Positions 15,301 to 23,688 of a stretch of 64,000 nt of DNA are shown piece by piece. Under the pieces are notes generated by a model that did no database searches, was not told the origin of the DNA, and worked only from the letters and a program-made list of their open reading frames with translations. The position numbers were made by a program, and so were the translations under genes. Position 1 is the first letter of the stretch; each line of letters begins with the position of its first letter. Source of the stretch: Prauserella cavernicola (GTDB taxonomy: Bacteria; Actinomycetota; Actinomycetes; Mycobacteriales; Pseudonocardiaceae); NCBI RefSeq assembly GCF_016595675.1, contig NZ_JAENJH010000007.1, positions 248,001 to 312,000 on the forward strand, given 5' to 3'.

Positions 15301-17601
15301 CTACTCCGCCCGCAGACCGTCCAACCTGGTCACCTGCCGCAGCAGTGGCAGGGTGACCGCGGTGGCCGCGAGCACGGCGAGCACCGCCGCACCGCACACC
15401 ACGCCGATGAGCCCGGCGTCGACGCTGAACTCCAGCCCGCCGTAGCGCAGCGTCGGCAGCGTGATCCCGATGCCGGCCGCGACGGCGAGCACCACCCCCA
15501 CGGTCACCGGGATCGCGTTCTGCCACAACGAGGCGCGGGCCAGCACCGGCAGTGGGACTCCGGCCGCGGACAGCGCGGCCAGCGGACGGCGCCGTTCGGT
15601 GGTCTGTTCCACCGAGAGCAGCAGCAGCGACAGTGCCGCCACGGCCAGCACGAACAGCGACGCGGTGAGCATGATGCCCCGCATGGCGGCCGTCGACTCG
15701 TCGATGCGCACCGAGTCGAACAGTCCCATCGGCGGCCGGATGTCGGCCTCCCAGCCCAGCGGGCTCAGTGCCGTCGCCGCCGATACGAACGCCGCCTTCG
15801 GATCACCGGTGGTGGTGGCGAAGTACGCGCGCTCGGAGGCCTCGGGTGGTGTGGCCCCGCCCAGCGTCTCCAGCGCGCCCGGAGTGACGAGCAGCGTCGA
15901 GCTCGCGAGGCTTGAGGCGCTCTCGGCGGGGATGTGCCGGAGCTCGTCCGGAACCGTCCACTCCGGACCGAAGACGGGTCCGCTGTCGGAGTAGGAGACG
16001 AAGCGCCCCGTGTCGCCGCCCGTGGCGGCGCTGGTTCCGACGGCGAACACGTCTCCGTCGGCGCAGTCGCCGACCTCGGCCTGTGTGGCCAGCGCCGCGC
16101 AGTCGCCGGTGACCAGGCCCACCGTGGCACTGGATTGGTAGGCGCCCACGTTCAGCGGCGACATGGTGATCTCGTGCACCGCCGCCACGTCGGGCTCGGC
16201 CTCGAGCAGCGGCAGCGCCTCGTCGGCGCGTTCACCCGAGACCTCGGCCACGACCGGGGTCTGCGAGCGCCAGGTTCCGCCCGGTGGCTCGGTCAAGCCG
16301 ATGGCGCCGACCAGGGTCTGGATCAGGATCGAGCCTGCCAGCACCACGACGAGCCCAGAGACGACCCGGCTGGCCGTCCCGCTCTCCAGTTGCAGCCTGC
16401 GCACGGCGAACTGCCACGACGGCGACCCGCCCCGCAGGCGGGCGACCGTCTTCTCCACCGCCCACGGCAGCAGCGCCGCGACACCGATCAGCAGCAGGGC
16501 GCTGCCCGCGGCCAGCGCCACGCCGACCTCCGGACCACCGGAGCGTTCCTCGGTGAAGAGCGTGCTGCCCAGCAGCAGCGCGCCCACGCCGGTGATGGCC
16601 CAGCGCCACCACATGCGCCTGCGGGTCGGTTTGCCGTGCCGGACCACGCCGAGTGGCTCGACGATGGTGCGGCGCAGACCGAAGATCGCTGCCCCGACGG
16701 CGAGGCCGGGCACGACCAGGACGATGAGCGCGACCAGCGGCCAGGCGGGCACGAAGTCCTCGGCGAAGAACCGCACGCCGAACAGGTCCAGGTCGGCGAT
16801 CAGGGGCCGCAGTGCCACGAACAGCCCGCCGCCCAGCGCCAGTCCGGCCAGCGCGCCGACCAGTGACTCGGCCGCGGCGATGCGGCGGACCTGCCGCGCG
16901 CTCACGCCCAGCAGCCGCAGTGCGGCGAGCCTGCGTTCCCGTTGCGCCGCACCCATGCGCGACGCCGAGGTGACGAAGATCAGCAGGGGCAGCAACAGGA
17001 TTACCGCGACTGTCGAGACGAGCGCCACCATGGTGACGTCGCGAAGTCCTCCGCTCGGCGGGACACCGAACGAGTAGACCTCCTGGACACGTTCCTCGCC
17101 CGCCAGCCGTTCGGGCTCGGCGCCGACGAAGACCACCTGGTCGTTGGCCATGCCCAGGCCCGGTTTGGTGACCTCGCCGACGACCTCGCCCCCGATGCGC
17201 GCCCTGGCCGTGGAGCCCTCGGGCGTGTCGAAGAAGTCGAGAGCGCCAGGGGAGGCGACGACCTCACCGGGGGAGGGGATGCGGTCGAGACCGGGTGGGA
17301 TCGGCGTGTCCGGCCCGCTCGGTGCGACGACGACGGCCTGGAGGTACCGGTCGCCGGTCTCGATGAACCAGTCCAGCTGGTACAGCGGGTCGACCCCGGA
17401 GACCGGCTCGGTCAGCGGAGTCTGCCCCGCGGACCTGGCCGACTGCTCGTTGGCGATGGTGGTCGCGGAGGCGGCGGGGAGCAGGATCGCGACGGCGAGG
17501 CCGACACCGAGCGTGGTCATGCACAGCCGCAGCAGTGCCTGCCCTGACATCCGGCCGCCCCCGACGGCCAGCCGGAGGCCCAGCAGGAGATCGCGGATCA
17601 T
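15301..17601 (-). CDS. FtsX-like ABC exporter permease
   Basis: 766 residues. The N-terminal helix is followed by a large extracellular loop, three central helices with an FtsX/MacB-type pattern (ERRLAALRLLGVSARQVRRI), a second extracellular domain and three final helices with ERRRPLAALSAAGVPLPVLA. The two repeated coupling motifs (R-R-L-A-A-L-R-L-L-G and R-R-P-L-A-A-L-S-A-A-G) mark an 8-10 helix duplicated FtsX permease. It overlaps the ATPase gene by ATGA. Such systems export or expel membrane-active antibiotics or lipids; the substrate is unknown. Confidence 0.9.
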   Translation of the reverse strand: MIRDLLLGLRLAVGGGRMSGQALLRLCMTTLGVGLAVAILLPAASATTIANEQSARSAGQTPLTEPVSGVDPLYQLDWFIETGDRYLQAVVVAPSGPDTPIPPGLDRIPSPGEVVASPGALDFFDTPEGSTARARIGGEVVGEVTKPGLGMANDQVVFVGAEPERLAGEERVQEVYSFGVPPSGGLRDVTMVALVSTVAVILLLPLLIFVTSASRMGAAQRERRLAALRLLGVSARQVRRIAAAESLVGALAGLALGGGLFVALRPLIADLDLFGVRFFAEDFVPAWPLVALIVLVVPGLAVGAAIFGLRRTIVEPLGVVRHGKPTRRRMWWRWAITGVGALLLGSTLFTEERSGGPEVGVALAAGSALLLIGVAALLPWAVEKTVARLRGGSPSWQFAVRRLQLESGTASRVVSGLVVVLAGSILIQTLVGAIGLTEPPGGTWRSQTPVVAEVSGERADEALPLLEAEPDVAAVHEITMSPLNVGAYQSSATVGLVTGDCAALATQAEVGDCADGDVFAVGTSAATGGDTGRFVSYSDSGPVFGPEWTVPDELRHIPAESASSLASSTLLVTPGALETLGGATPPEASERAYFATTTGDPKAAFVSAATALSPLGWEADIRPPMGLFDSVRIDESTAAMRGIMLTASLFVLAVAALSLLLLSVEQTTERRRPLAALSAAGVPLPVLARASLWQNAIPVTVGVVLAVAAGIGITLPTLRYGGLEFSVDAGLIGVVCGAAVLAVLAATAVTLPLLRQVTRLDGLRAE

Positions 17602-18278
17602 GACACCAGCTCCCGGTCGGTGGCCGTGCCGTCGCGGACCACGATCTCGCGGTCGGAGTGGGCGGCCACGCGGGCCTCATGGGTCACCAGCACGACCGCG
17701 GCGTTGGCGCTGCGGGCCGCCTCGGTCAGCAGCTGCATCACCGTCTCGCCGTTGAGCGAGTCCAGCGCGCCGGTGGGTTCGTCGGCGAACACCACCTGCG
17801 GATCGCCCACCAGCGCCCTGGCCACGGCCACGCGCTGGCCCTGCCCGCCGGAGACGTCACCGGGCCTGCGGGCACCGAGCTCGCCGACCTCGACGCGCTC
17901 CAGCCACTGCCGGGCCTTGGCCTCGGCGACCTTGCGCTTGACTCCGCCGAGCCGCAGCGGCAGCGCCACGTTCTCCAGGCACGTCAGCTCCGGCACCAGC
18001 TGGCCGAACTGGAACACGAACCCGAAGTCGGTGCGCCGCAACGCGCTGCGCTCGGCGTCGCTCATCGCGACCAGGTCCCGGCCCTGGTACTCGATCGAGC
18101 CCGAGTCCGGGGTGACGATGCCGGCGAGGCAGTGCAGCAACGTGGACTTGCCCGAGCCCGAGGGCCCCATGACCGCGAGCACCTCACCGGCGCGCACGCT
18201 CACGTCGGCCCCGCGCAGCGCCTGGGTGGCGCCGAACGTCTTGTGCAGGTCCCGCCCGACGAGCAACGGTCCGGTCAT
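17598..18278 (-). CDS. ABC transporter ATP-binding protein (MacB/LolD type)
   Basis: 226 residues. Walker A is GPSGSGKST, the Q loop lies in FGFVFQFGQLVPELT, the signature is VSGGQGQRVAVARAL, Walker B is VVFADEPTGALD and the switch His is in LVTHEARV. It energises the downstream FtsX permease. The start ATG at 18278 overlaps the padR stop (ATGA), and its own stop overlaps the permease start the same way, so all three genes form one translationally coupled operon. Confidence 0.95.
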   Translation of the reverse strand: MTGPLLVGRDLHKTFGATQALRGADVSVRAGEVLAVMGPSGSGKSTLLHCLAGIVTPDSGSIEYQGRDLVAMSDAERSALRRTDFGFVFQFGQLVPELTCLENVALPLRLGGVKRKVAEAKARQWLERVEVGELGARRPGDVSGGQGQRVAVARALVGDPQVVFADEPTGALDSLNGETVMQLLTEAARSANAAVVLVTHEARVAAHSDREIVVRDGTATDRELVS

Positions 18279-18799
18279 GGGCGCACCACCTCCGCGAGCG
18301 CGTCGAGCCTGGCCGCGGTCAGCTCCAGCCACCGCAGGTCGGCCTCCAGGTGGAACAGGGCGTGGTCGCAGATCAGCTGGTCTGCCAGATCGCCGCCGGT
18401 CTTGCGCCGGGTCAGCTCGCGCATGACCTTCAGGTGCGCCGAGCGCTGGGTGTCGAGCACCTCGGTGGCGCTCCGGCCGGACAGCAGAGCCAGCACCACC
18501 TTGGTATAGAGCGTGTTCTGGAGGTACGGCTCCGGGTTCTCGGCCGTACCCAGCCACGTCTCGACGTCGGTGACCCCGGCGTCGGTGATCGTGTACCGCT
18601 TGCGATCCGGCCCGGCGCCGTGCTCGACACCCGCCTCCTCGACCAGACCATTGCGCAGCAGCCGCGACAACGTCGAGTACACCTGTCCGTAGGCGAGCTG
18701 CCTGCCCTGCGCGAACTGCTCGTCGTAGGCGCGCTTGAGGTCGTAGCCGTGCCGCGGCCCCGGTTCGAGCAGCGCCAGCAAGGTGCGTGACACCGACAT
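18275..18799 (-). CDS. PadR family transcriptional regulator
   Basis: 174 residues. The N-terminal winged helix runs LLALLEPGPRHGYDLKRAYD, then GQVYSTLSRLLRNGLVEEAG, the standard PadR DNA-binding domain. The C-terminal Vir_act_alpha_C helices form the dimer. The ATG at 18799 has AAGGAG 5 bases before it. As first gene of the operon with an ABC exporter it is most likely an autorepressor that responds to the exported compound, through the palindrome at 18842-18871. Confidence 0.92.
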   Translation of the reverse strand: MSVSRTLLALLEPGPRHGYDLKRAYDEQFAQGRQLAYGQVYSTLSRLLRNGLVEEAGVEHGAGPDRKRYTITDAGVTDVETWLGTAENPEPYLQNTLYTKVVLALLSGRSATEVLDTQRSAHLKVMRELTRRKTGGDLADQLICDHALFHLEADLRWLELTAARLDALAEVVRP

Positions 18800-18841
18800 G
18801 GCTTCTCCTTCCCTGTGGATCGAGCCCCCGCTGAGCGGAAC

Positions 18842-18871
18842 TATACACACGAAGTATTCATCATGTGTATA
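18842..18871. promoter_or_regulatory. PadR operator and promoter region
   Basis: TATACACA (18842-18849) and its exact complement TGTGTATA (18864-18871) are separated by 14 bases in an AT-rich patch. A minus-strand -10-like TATAGT (18840-18845) abuts the proximal arm, so binding would block the operon promoter. The rest of the 18800-19087 gap shows nothing else distinct. Confidence 0.75.
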
Positions 18872-19087
18872 CCCTTGTCGGATAGTGATCTCCGCAGGTC
18901 AGCGGCAGTGTCGGTTTTTCAAGTGGGCGGTGTTGTCGTTGTCGCCCCATCCCGTCCGGCGGTAGCGTTCGTCCCGCTGCGGCGCCCGCGGGGGCACCGC
19001 GCCGCGGCGAGTGTTCCGGCCCGCGCGAGGGGCGCCACCGCCCGCTGTCGAACGGGCCCGCTGGGACCTGGTGGGAGGGAGGCCGCG

Positions 19088-19372
19088 ATGGTGACGTATC
19101 GGTACCGGTGCGAGCGCGACGGCGGATTCGACGTTCGGTTGCCGATCGGCACGGCGGAGCCCAGTGCCCGCTGCCCGGTCTGCGACGGCGCATCCGTGAG
19201 GGTCTTCACCGCGCCCGCGTTGTCACTGGGCTCCCGGAGCCTGATCGCGGCCATCGACGAGACCCAGAAGTCCCGCGACGAGCCCGCCGTCGTGGCCGCC
19301 CCGCCCGCACGCCGCCGCCGCGCGTCAGCGCAGGTTCCGAACCCCGCGCTGCGGCACCTGCCGAGGCCCTAG
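19088..19372 (+). CDS. fmdB: FmdB-family zinc-ribbon protein
   Basis: 94 residues. The N-terminal 40 residues carry an FmdB-type ribbon, with TYRYRCERDGGFDVRLP and then RCPVCDGAS. The first metal knuckle is C-x2-D rather than C-x2-C, so the metal site has an Asp or is incomplete. The tail is basic and disordered (PPARRRRAS). FmdB was named for its place beside the formamidase gene fmdA of methylotrophs, where it is a putative regulator; the same order holds here. The ATG follows GGGAGGGAGG. Confidence 0.85.
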   Translation: MVTYRYRCERDGGFDVRLPIGTAEPSARCPVCDGASVRVFTAPALSLGSRSLIAAIDETQKSRDEPAVVAAPPARRRRASAQVPNPALRHLPRP

Positions 19373-19398
19373 CCCCGCGCCGGACCTCGGGTCGTCGC

Positions 19399-19421
19399 CG
19401 GAAGGCCGGCCTGGCCTTCCG
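19399..19421 (+). other. Hairpin between fmdB and fmdA
   Basis: CGGAAGGCC pairs perfectly with GGCCTTCCG around a 5-base loop and is followed by CTTTCGG. It sits 20 bases before the fmdA ATG and could act as an intercistronic stabiliser or a weak attenuator. Confidence 0.5.
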
Positions 19422-19440
19422 CTTTCGGTCAGGAGATGCC

Positions 19441-20694
19441 ATGCCGCCAGTTGTGTTTCCCCTCGACTCGACGAAGAAGTTCACCGACCAGCGGATCGTC
19501 GGCCACAACCGTTGGCACGGCGAGATTCCGGCCCAGGTGCACGTGAGCCCGGGCGACGTGTTCCGCGTCGACTGCCGCGAGTGGTTCGACGGCGCCATCC
19601 ACAATGACGACTCCGCCGAGGACGTGCTGCACGCACCGCTGCCGGGCGTGCACGTGCTCAGCGGGCCGATCGCGGTCGAGGGCGCGAAGCCCGGCGACCT
19701 GCTGATCGTCGACATCCTCGATGTCGGCCCCATTCCGCAGGAGGACTCGGGCCCGCTCGCGGGACAGGGCTGGGGCTACACCGGAGTGTTCGCGACGCAG
19801 AACGGGGGAGGGTTTCTCACCGAGTGGTTCCCCGACGCCTACAAGGTGATCTGGGACTTCCGGGGCGGCACGGCCACGTCCCGGCACATCCCCGGCGTGT
19901 CCTACACCGGGATCGTGCACCCCGGCCTGATGGGCACCGCTCCGTCGGCGGCTCTGCTGGCGAAGTGGAACGCGCGCGAACAGGCGCTCATCGACACCGA
20001 TCCCGGCCGGGTGCCGCCACTGGCCCTGCCACCGCTCGCGGACTCGGCGATCCTCGGCACTCTCACCGGGGCGGACTTCGACCGGGTGGCCGCCGAAGCC
20101 GCTCGCACCGCGCCGCCGAGAGAGAACGGCGGCAACCAGGACATCAAGAACTTCACCAAGGGAACGCGGGTGTTCTACCCCGTCTTCGTCGACGGCGCGA
20201 ACCTGTCGATGGGGGACCTGCACTTCTCCCAGGGTGACGGCGAGATCACCTTCTGCGGCGCCATCGAGATGGGCGGGTTCCTCGACCTGCACGTCGACCT
20301 GATCAAGGGCGGGATGGACACCTACGGCGTGTCCGAGAACGCGATCTTCCTGCCCGGCAACACCGATCCGCAGTACAGCGAGTGGCTCGCGTTCTCCGGA
20401 ACGTCGGTGACGCTCGACGGTCAGCAGCACTACCTCGACTCGCACCTGTCGTACCAGCGGGCGTGCCTGCACGCGATCGACTACCTCACCAAGTTCGGCT
20501 ACAGCCGCATCCAGGCCTACATGATCCTGGGCTCGGCGCCGATCGAGGGCAGGCTCTCCGGAGTCGTGGACATTCCGAACTCGTGCTCCACGGTGTATCT
20601 GCCCACCGCGATCTTCGACGTCGACGTGCGTCCGTCGGCCTCGGGGCCGGAGCAGGTCGCCCCAGGGCCGAGCGTGCCGACGGCCTCGTTCTGA
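19441..20694 (+). CDS. fmdA: Formamidase (FmdA/AmdA acetamidase-formamidase family)
   Basis: 417 residues, the usual length of FmdA, which hydrolyses formamide to formate and ammonia in the cytoplasm. Visible family landmarks are VGHNRWHGEIPAQVHV at the N-terminus, EWFDGAIHNDD, HVLSGPIAVEGAKPGDLL, FPDAYKVIWDF and GGNQDIKNFTKGT, then GDLHFSQGDGEITFCGAIEM near the catalytic Glu region. The ATG at 19441 follows AGGAGATGCC. Its neighbours, a urea-type channel and NAD-dependent formate dehydrogenase, cover uptake and use of the formate, which supports formamide over acetamide as substrate. Confidence 0.95.
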   Translation: MPPVVFPLDSTKKFTDQRIVGHNRWHGEIPAQVHVSPGDVFRVDCREWFDGAIHNDDSAEDVLHAPLPGVHVLSGPIAVEGAKPGDLLIVDILDVGPIPQEDSGPLAGQGWGYTGVFATQNGGGFLTEWFPDAYKVIWDFRGGTATSRHIPGVSYTGIVHPGLMGTAPSAALLAKWNAREQALIDTDPGRVPPLALPPLADSAILGTLTGADFDRVAAEAARTAPPRENGGNQDIKNFTKGTRVFYPVFVDGANLSMGDLHFSQGDGEITFCGAIEMGGFLDLHVDLIKGGMDTYGVSENAIFLPGNTDPQYSEWLAFSGTSVTLDGQQHYLDSHLSYQRACLHAIDYLTKFGYSRIQAYMILGSAPIEGRLSGVVDIPNSCSTVYLPTAIFDVDVRPSASGPEQVAPGPSVPTASF

Positions 20695-20724
20695 GCCGCC
20701 GGTCCGCCGCCGGAGGAGACGGTC

Positions 20725-21858
20725 ATGACAACAGCGCAACCGGCACACGGCCCGCTGCACTGGGTGGACGGCACGATGCCCGAGTTCGACCAGGCGGTGC
20801 TCCGGATCCCCATCGTCGGGTTCCTGGAGTACTGCCTGCGGGGCATCGGGCAGGTCGTGTTCATGAACAGCCCGATCACCGGCGCGTTCATCCTCGCGGC
20901 CGCGTGGACCCACGAGCCGTACCTCGGGTTCTCGGGCACCATCGGGGTGCTCGCCTCGACGCTCACCGCGCTGGTGCTCGGATTCGACCGCGGCGCGATC
21001 CACGCGGGGCTGTTCGGGTTCAACGGTGTGCTCGTGGGACTCGCGCTGGGCCTGTTCCTGTCGCCGCAGTGGGACGTGCTGGTGATCGTGTGGACCGTGG
21101 TGCTGAGCGCGGCGTCGTCGATACTGATGGCCGCGCTCGGCTCGGTGTTCGGCGGTGCGTGGGGTGTGCCGCCGCTGACGCTGCCGTTCAACTTCGTCAC
21201 CTTGCTGTTCCTGGTCAGCGCGTTGCAGCTGAGCCGGGGACACCTGGGGGACCTGGTCGAGCCGGGAGCACCCGCGGTGACCGGGCCCGAGGTGCAGACG
21301 GCGCTGCGCGAGAGCGCGAGCGCCGTGGGCGACACCGACGCCGTGGCGGTGATCAACGCGATCTTCCGCGGCATCGGCCAGCTGTTCTTCCTCAACAGCC
21401 TCCTCGCCGGGGTGCTCATCATCGTCGGAATCGCGTTCTGCTCGCGGATCGCGGCCGGCTTCGCACTGGTCGGCTCCGCGGTCGGCATGCTCACGGGCAT
21501 GGCGCTGGGCGCCGACGGGGTGCAGATCTACAACGGACTGTGGGGCTTCAACTCGTTCGACGCGGCGCTGGCGATCGCGGGTGTGTTCTTCGTGCTCACC
21601 TGGCGTTCGGCGTTGCTCGGGGTGTTGTGCGCGATCTTCACCGCGGTGTTGTTCGGCGCGATCGCGTCGATCTTCGTGCCGTGGGGCCTGCCCGCGCTGA
21701 CCCTGCCGTTCTGCTTCGGCACCCTCACGTTCCTGTTGCTGAAGGGCGCGTCGAAGTACTTCACATTCGTGCCTCCCGCCGACGTCGTCACTCCCGAAGA
21801 ACACCTGCGGCGGGCCCGCAGGGAACGCGAGGCCTTGTCGGCCGAGGGGCAGTCGTGA
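20725..21858 (+). CDS. Urea transporter (UT) family channel, likely formamide/urea uptake
   Basis: 377 residues with about 10 membrane helices in two homologous halves. Each half begins with LRGIGQVVFMNSPITGAFI or FRGIGQLFFLNSLLAGVLI and ends in a TLPFNFVTLLF or TLPFCFGTLTF motif, the duplicated selectivity-filter signature of UT channels. It lies between formamidase and formate dehydrogenase with a gap of about 30 bases on each side and no urease genes nearby. I infer that the true solute is formamide or another small amide that resembles urea; urea itself remains possible. Confidence 0.88.
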   Translation: MTTAQPAHGPLHWVDGTMPEFDQAVLRIPIVGFLEYCLRGIGQVVFMNSPITGAFILAAAWTHEPYLGFSGTIGVLASTLTALVLGFDRGAIHAGLFGFNGVLVGLALGLFLSPQWDVLVIVWTVVLSAASSILMAALGSVFGGAWGVPPLTLPFNFVTLLFLVSALQLSRGHLGDLVEPGAPAVTGPEVQTALRESASAVGDTDAVAVINAIFRGIGQLFFLNSLLAGVLIIVGIAFCSRIAAGFALVGSAVGMLTGMALGADGVQIYNGLWGFNSFDAALAIAGVFFVLTWRSALLGVLCAIFTAVLFGAIASIFVPWGLPALTLPFCFGTLTFLLLKGASKYFTFVPPADVVTPEEHLRRARREREALSAEGQS

Positions 21859-21892
21859 TCCAGCGACAACATCCGATCGGAGGTCCGCCATC

Positions 21893-23050
21893 ATGGTCAA
21901 AGTCCTGTGCGTGCTCTACGACGACCCCGTGAGCGGGTATCCGCCCGCCTATGCCCGCGACGGCATCCCCGCCGTGGACCACTATCCCGGCGGCCAGACC
22001 GTGCCCAGCCCGGAGGCCGTCGACTTCGTGCCCGGTGAGCTGCTCGGCAGCGTGTCGGGCGAGCTGGGCCTGCGCCGGTTCCTCGAGTCAGGAGGTCACC
22101 AGCTGGTCGTGACGTCGGACAAGGACGGCGAGAACTCCGTGTTCGACCGGGAGCTGCCCGACACCGACGTGGTGATCTCCCAGCCGTTCTGGCCCGCCTA
22201 CCTCACCGCGGAACGGATCGCCACGGCTCCGAAGCTGAAACTCGCGATCACGGCGGGGATAGGCTCGGACCACGTCGACCTGTCCGCCGCGATCGAGCAC
22301 GGCGTCACCGTGGCCGAGGTGACCTACTCCAACAGCATCAGCGTCGCCGAGCACGTGGTGATGATGATCCTGTCGCTCGTGCGCAACTACCTGCCCTCGC
22401 ACCAGTGGGTGCTCGACGGCGGCTGGAACATCGCCGACTGCGTGTCCCGCTCCTACGACGTCGAGGGCATGCACATCGGCACCGTCGCCGCGGGCCGCAT
22501 CGGGTCGGCGGTGCTGCGCAGGCTCAAGCCGTTCGACGTGCACCTGCACTACACCGACCGGCACCGGCTGCCCGAGGAGACCGAGCGGGAACTCGGCGTC
22601 ACCTATCACCCCGACGTCGCGTCGATGGTGAGCGTGTGCGACGTCGTCACCATCAACTGCCCGCTGCATCCGGAGACGGAGCACATGTTCGACGACGCGA
22701 TGATCGGCCGGATGAAGCGCGGCGCCTACATCGTCAACACCGCGCGCGGCAAGATCTGCGACCGCGACGCGGTGGTGCGGGCGCTGCGCTCGGGTCAGCT
22801 GGCGGGCTACGCGGGCGACGTGTGGTTCCCGCAGCCGGCGCCGGCCGACCATCCGTGGCGGACGATGCCGCACCACGGCATGACGCCGCACATCTCGGGC
22901 AGCTCGCTGTCGGCTCAGGCCCGCTACGCCGCGGGCACGCGCGAGATCCTCGAGTGCTTCCTGGGCGGCAGGCCCATCAGGGAGGAGTACCTGATCGTCG
23001 ACGGCGGCAAGCTCGCCGGCGCGGGCGCGCACTCCTACAGCGCGCGCTGA
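21893..23050 (+). CDS. fdh: NAD-dependent formate dehydrogenase
   Basis: 385 residues, soluble and cofactor-only (no metal), of the D-2-hydroxyacid dehydrogenase superfamily. Family-specific pieces are VLYDDPVSGYPPAYARD at the N-terminus, VISQPFWPAYLTAERI, and LAITAGIGSDHVDL followed by TYSNSISVAEHVVMMIL. The Rossmann loop is GTVAAGRIGSAVLRRL, and the catalytic Arg and His lie in NTARGKICDRDAV and GMTPHISGSSLSAQARYA. It oxidises formate from FmdA to CO2 and gives NADH. The ATG follows GGAGGTCCGCCATC. The last 16 bases overlap the opposing NADAR gene. Confidence 0.96.
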   Translation: MVKVLCVLYDDPVSGYPPAYARDGIPAVDHYPGGQTVPSPEAVDFVPGELLGSVSGELGLRRFLESGGHQLVVTSDKDGENSVFDRELPDTDVVISQPFWPAYLTAERIATAPKLKLAITAGIGSDHVDLSAAIEHGVTVAEVTYSNSISVAEHVVMMILSLVRNYLPSHQWVLDGGWNIADCVSRSYDVEGMHIGTVAAGRIGSAVLRRLKPFDVHLHYTDRHRLPEETERELGVTYHPDVASMVSVCDVVTINCPLHPETEHMFDDAMIGRMKRGAYIVNTARGKICDRDAVVRALRSGQLAGYAGDVWFPQPAPADHPWRTMPHHGMTPHISGSSLSAQARYAAGTREILECFLGGRPIREEYLIVDGGKLAGAGAHSYSAR

Positions 23051-23625
23051 ACGCCGGGGGAGCAGTCCTGTTCGGACAGTAGCGAGCGCGCGTGGCACAG
23101 GGCGAAGCCCAGCAGGTTCAGCCCGCGCCAGCGCGCGGGGTCGCCTGCGCGGGGATCGTCGGGGGCCAGACCGATGCCCCACACCCGGTCGACCGGGCTG
23201 GCCTCGACCAGTACCCGGTCGCCGGTGCCCAGCAGGAAGTCGCGCAGCTCCGGGTCCGCGCCGAACTTCGCGACGTTCGCGGCCACCACGATCGCGAACC
23301 GGTCGCGGTGCCAGCGCTGCTGCTCGAACCCGGCCACCGCGCGGCCCAGCCGCTGCGCCTCTCCCGGGTCCGGACCGTCCAGGATCGCCGCCGCGGAGAC
23401 GTCGTCGCCGAACAGCCTCGCCTTGCGCCACATCATGTAGTGCTCGGCGGTGGCGAACCGCTGCCCGTCCACGGCGAAGGGAGCGGGCCACCACTGGCTC
23501 AGGCAGCCGGGGCCGATCCGCCCGTCGGGCTCGGGACGGTGTCCCCGGAAGAGCAGGAGCTCGACCGGCTCACCGGCGCGCAGCCGCGCGGCGAGAGCAT
23601 CGGCGTCCCACGGCGGATGGCTCAC
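23035..23625 (-). CDS. NADAR domain protein (YbiA/COG3236 type)
   Basis: 196 residues. The NADAR (NAD and ADP-ribose) fold is seen in CLSQWWPAPFAVDGQRFATAEHYMMWRKARLF and in the later HRDRFAIVVAANVAKFGADPELRDFLLGTGDRVLVEASPVDRVWGIGL. YbiA-like members hydrolyse the N-glycosidic bond of reactive riboflavin-pathway intermediates, and others remove ADP-ribose from nucleic acids. No riboflavin genes are nearby, so housekeeping damage control is the likely role. It is convergent with fdh and shares 16 bases with it. Confidence 0.88.
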   Translation of the reverse strand: MSHPPWDADALAARLRAGEPVELLLFRGHRPEPDGRIGPGCLSQWWPAPFAVDGQRFATAEHYMMWRKARLFGDDVSAAAILDGPDPGEAQRLGRAVAGFEQQRWHRDRFAIVVAANVAKFGADPELRDFLLGTGDRVLVEASPVDRVWGIGLAPDDPRAGDPARWRGLNLLGFALCHARSLLSEQDCSPGVQRAL

Positions 23626-23642
23626 GGGCGACAGTATGCCGA

Positions 23643-23673
23643 CGGGGCGGGTGCCCCCTCGGCACCCGCCCCG
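23643..23673 (-). terminator. Terminator after the M15 peptidase gene
   Basis: A 13-bp perfect stem (CGGGGCGGGTGCC and complement) with a CCCTC loop lies just past the peptidase stop. There is no U run, typical of GC-rich actinobacterial terminators. Confidence 0.7.
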
Positions 23674-23688
23674 CTCGCCGGTCCTGTG

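Noticed and set aside
19429-21900. Very long open frame (823 codons) on the strand opposite fmdA and the urea channel
   Set aside because: His/Arg/Glu/Asp-rich composition without domains; it is the mirror of real genes in GC-rich DNA.
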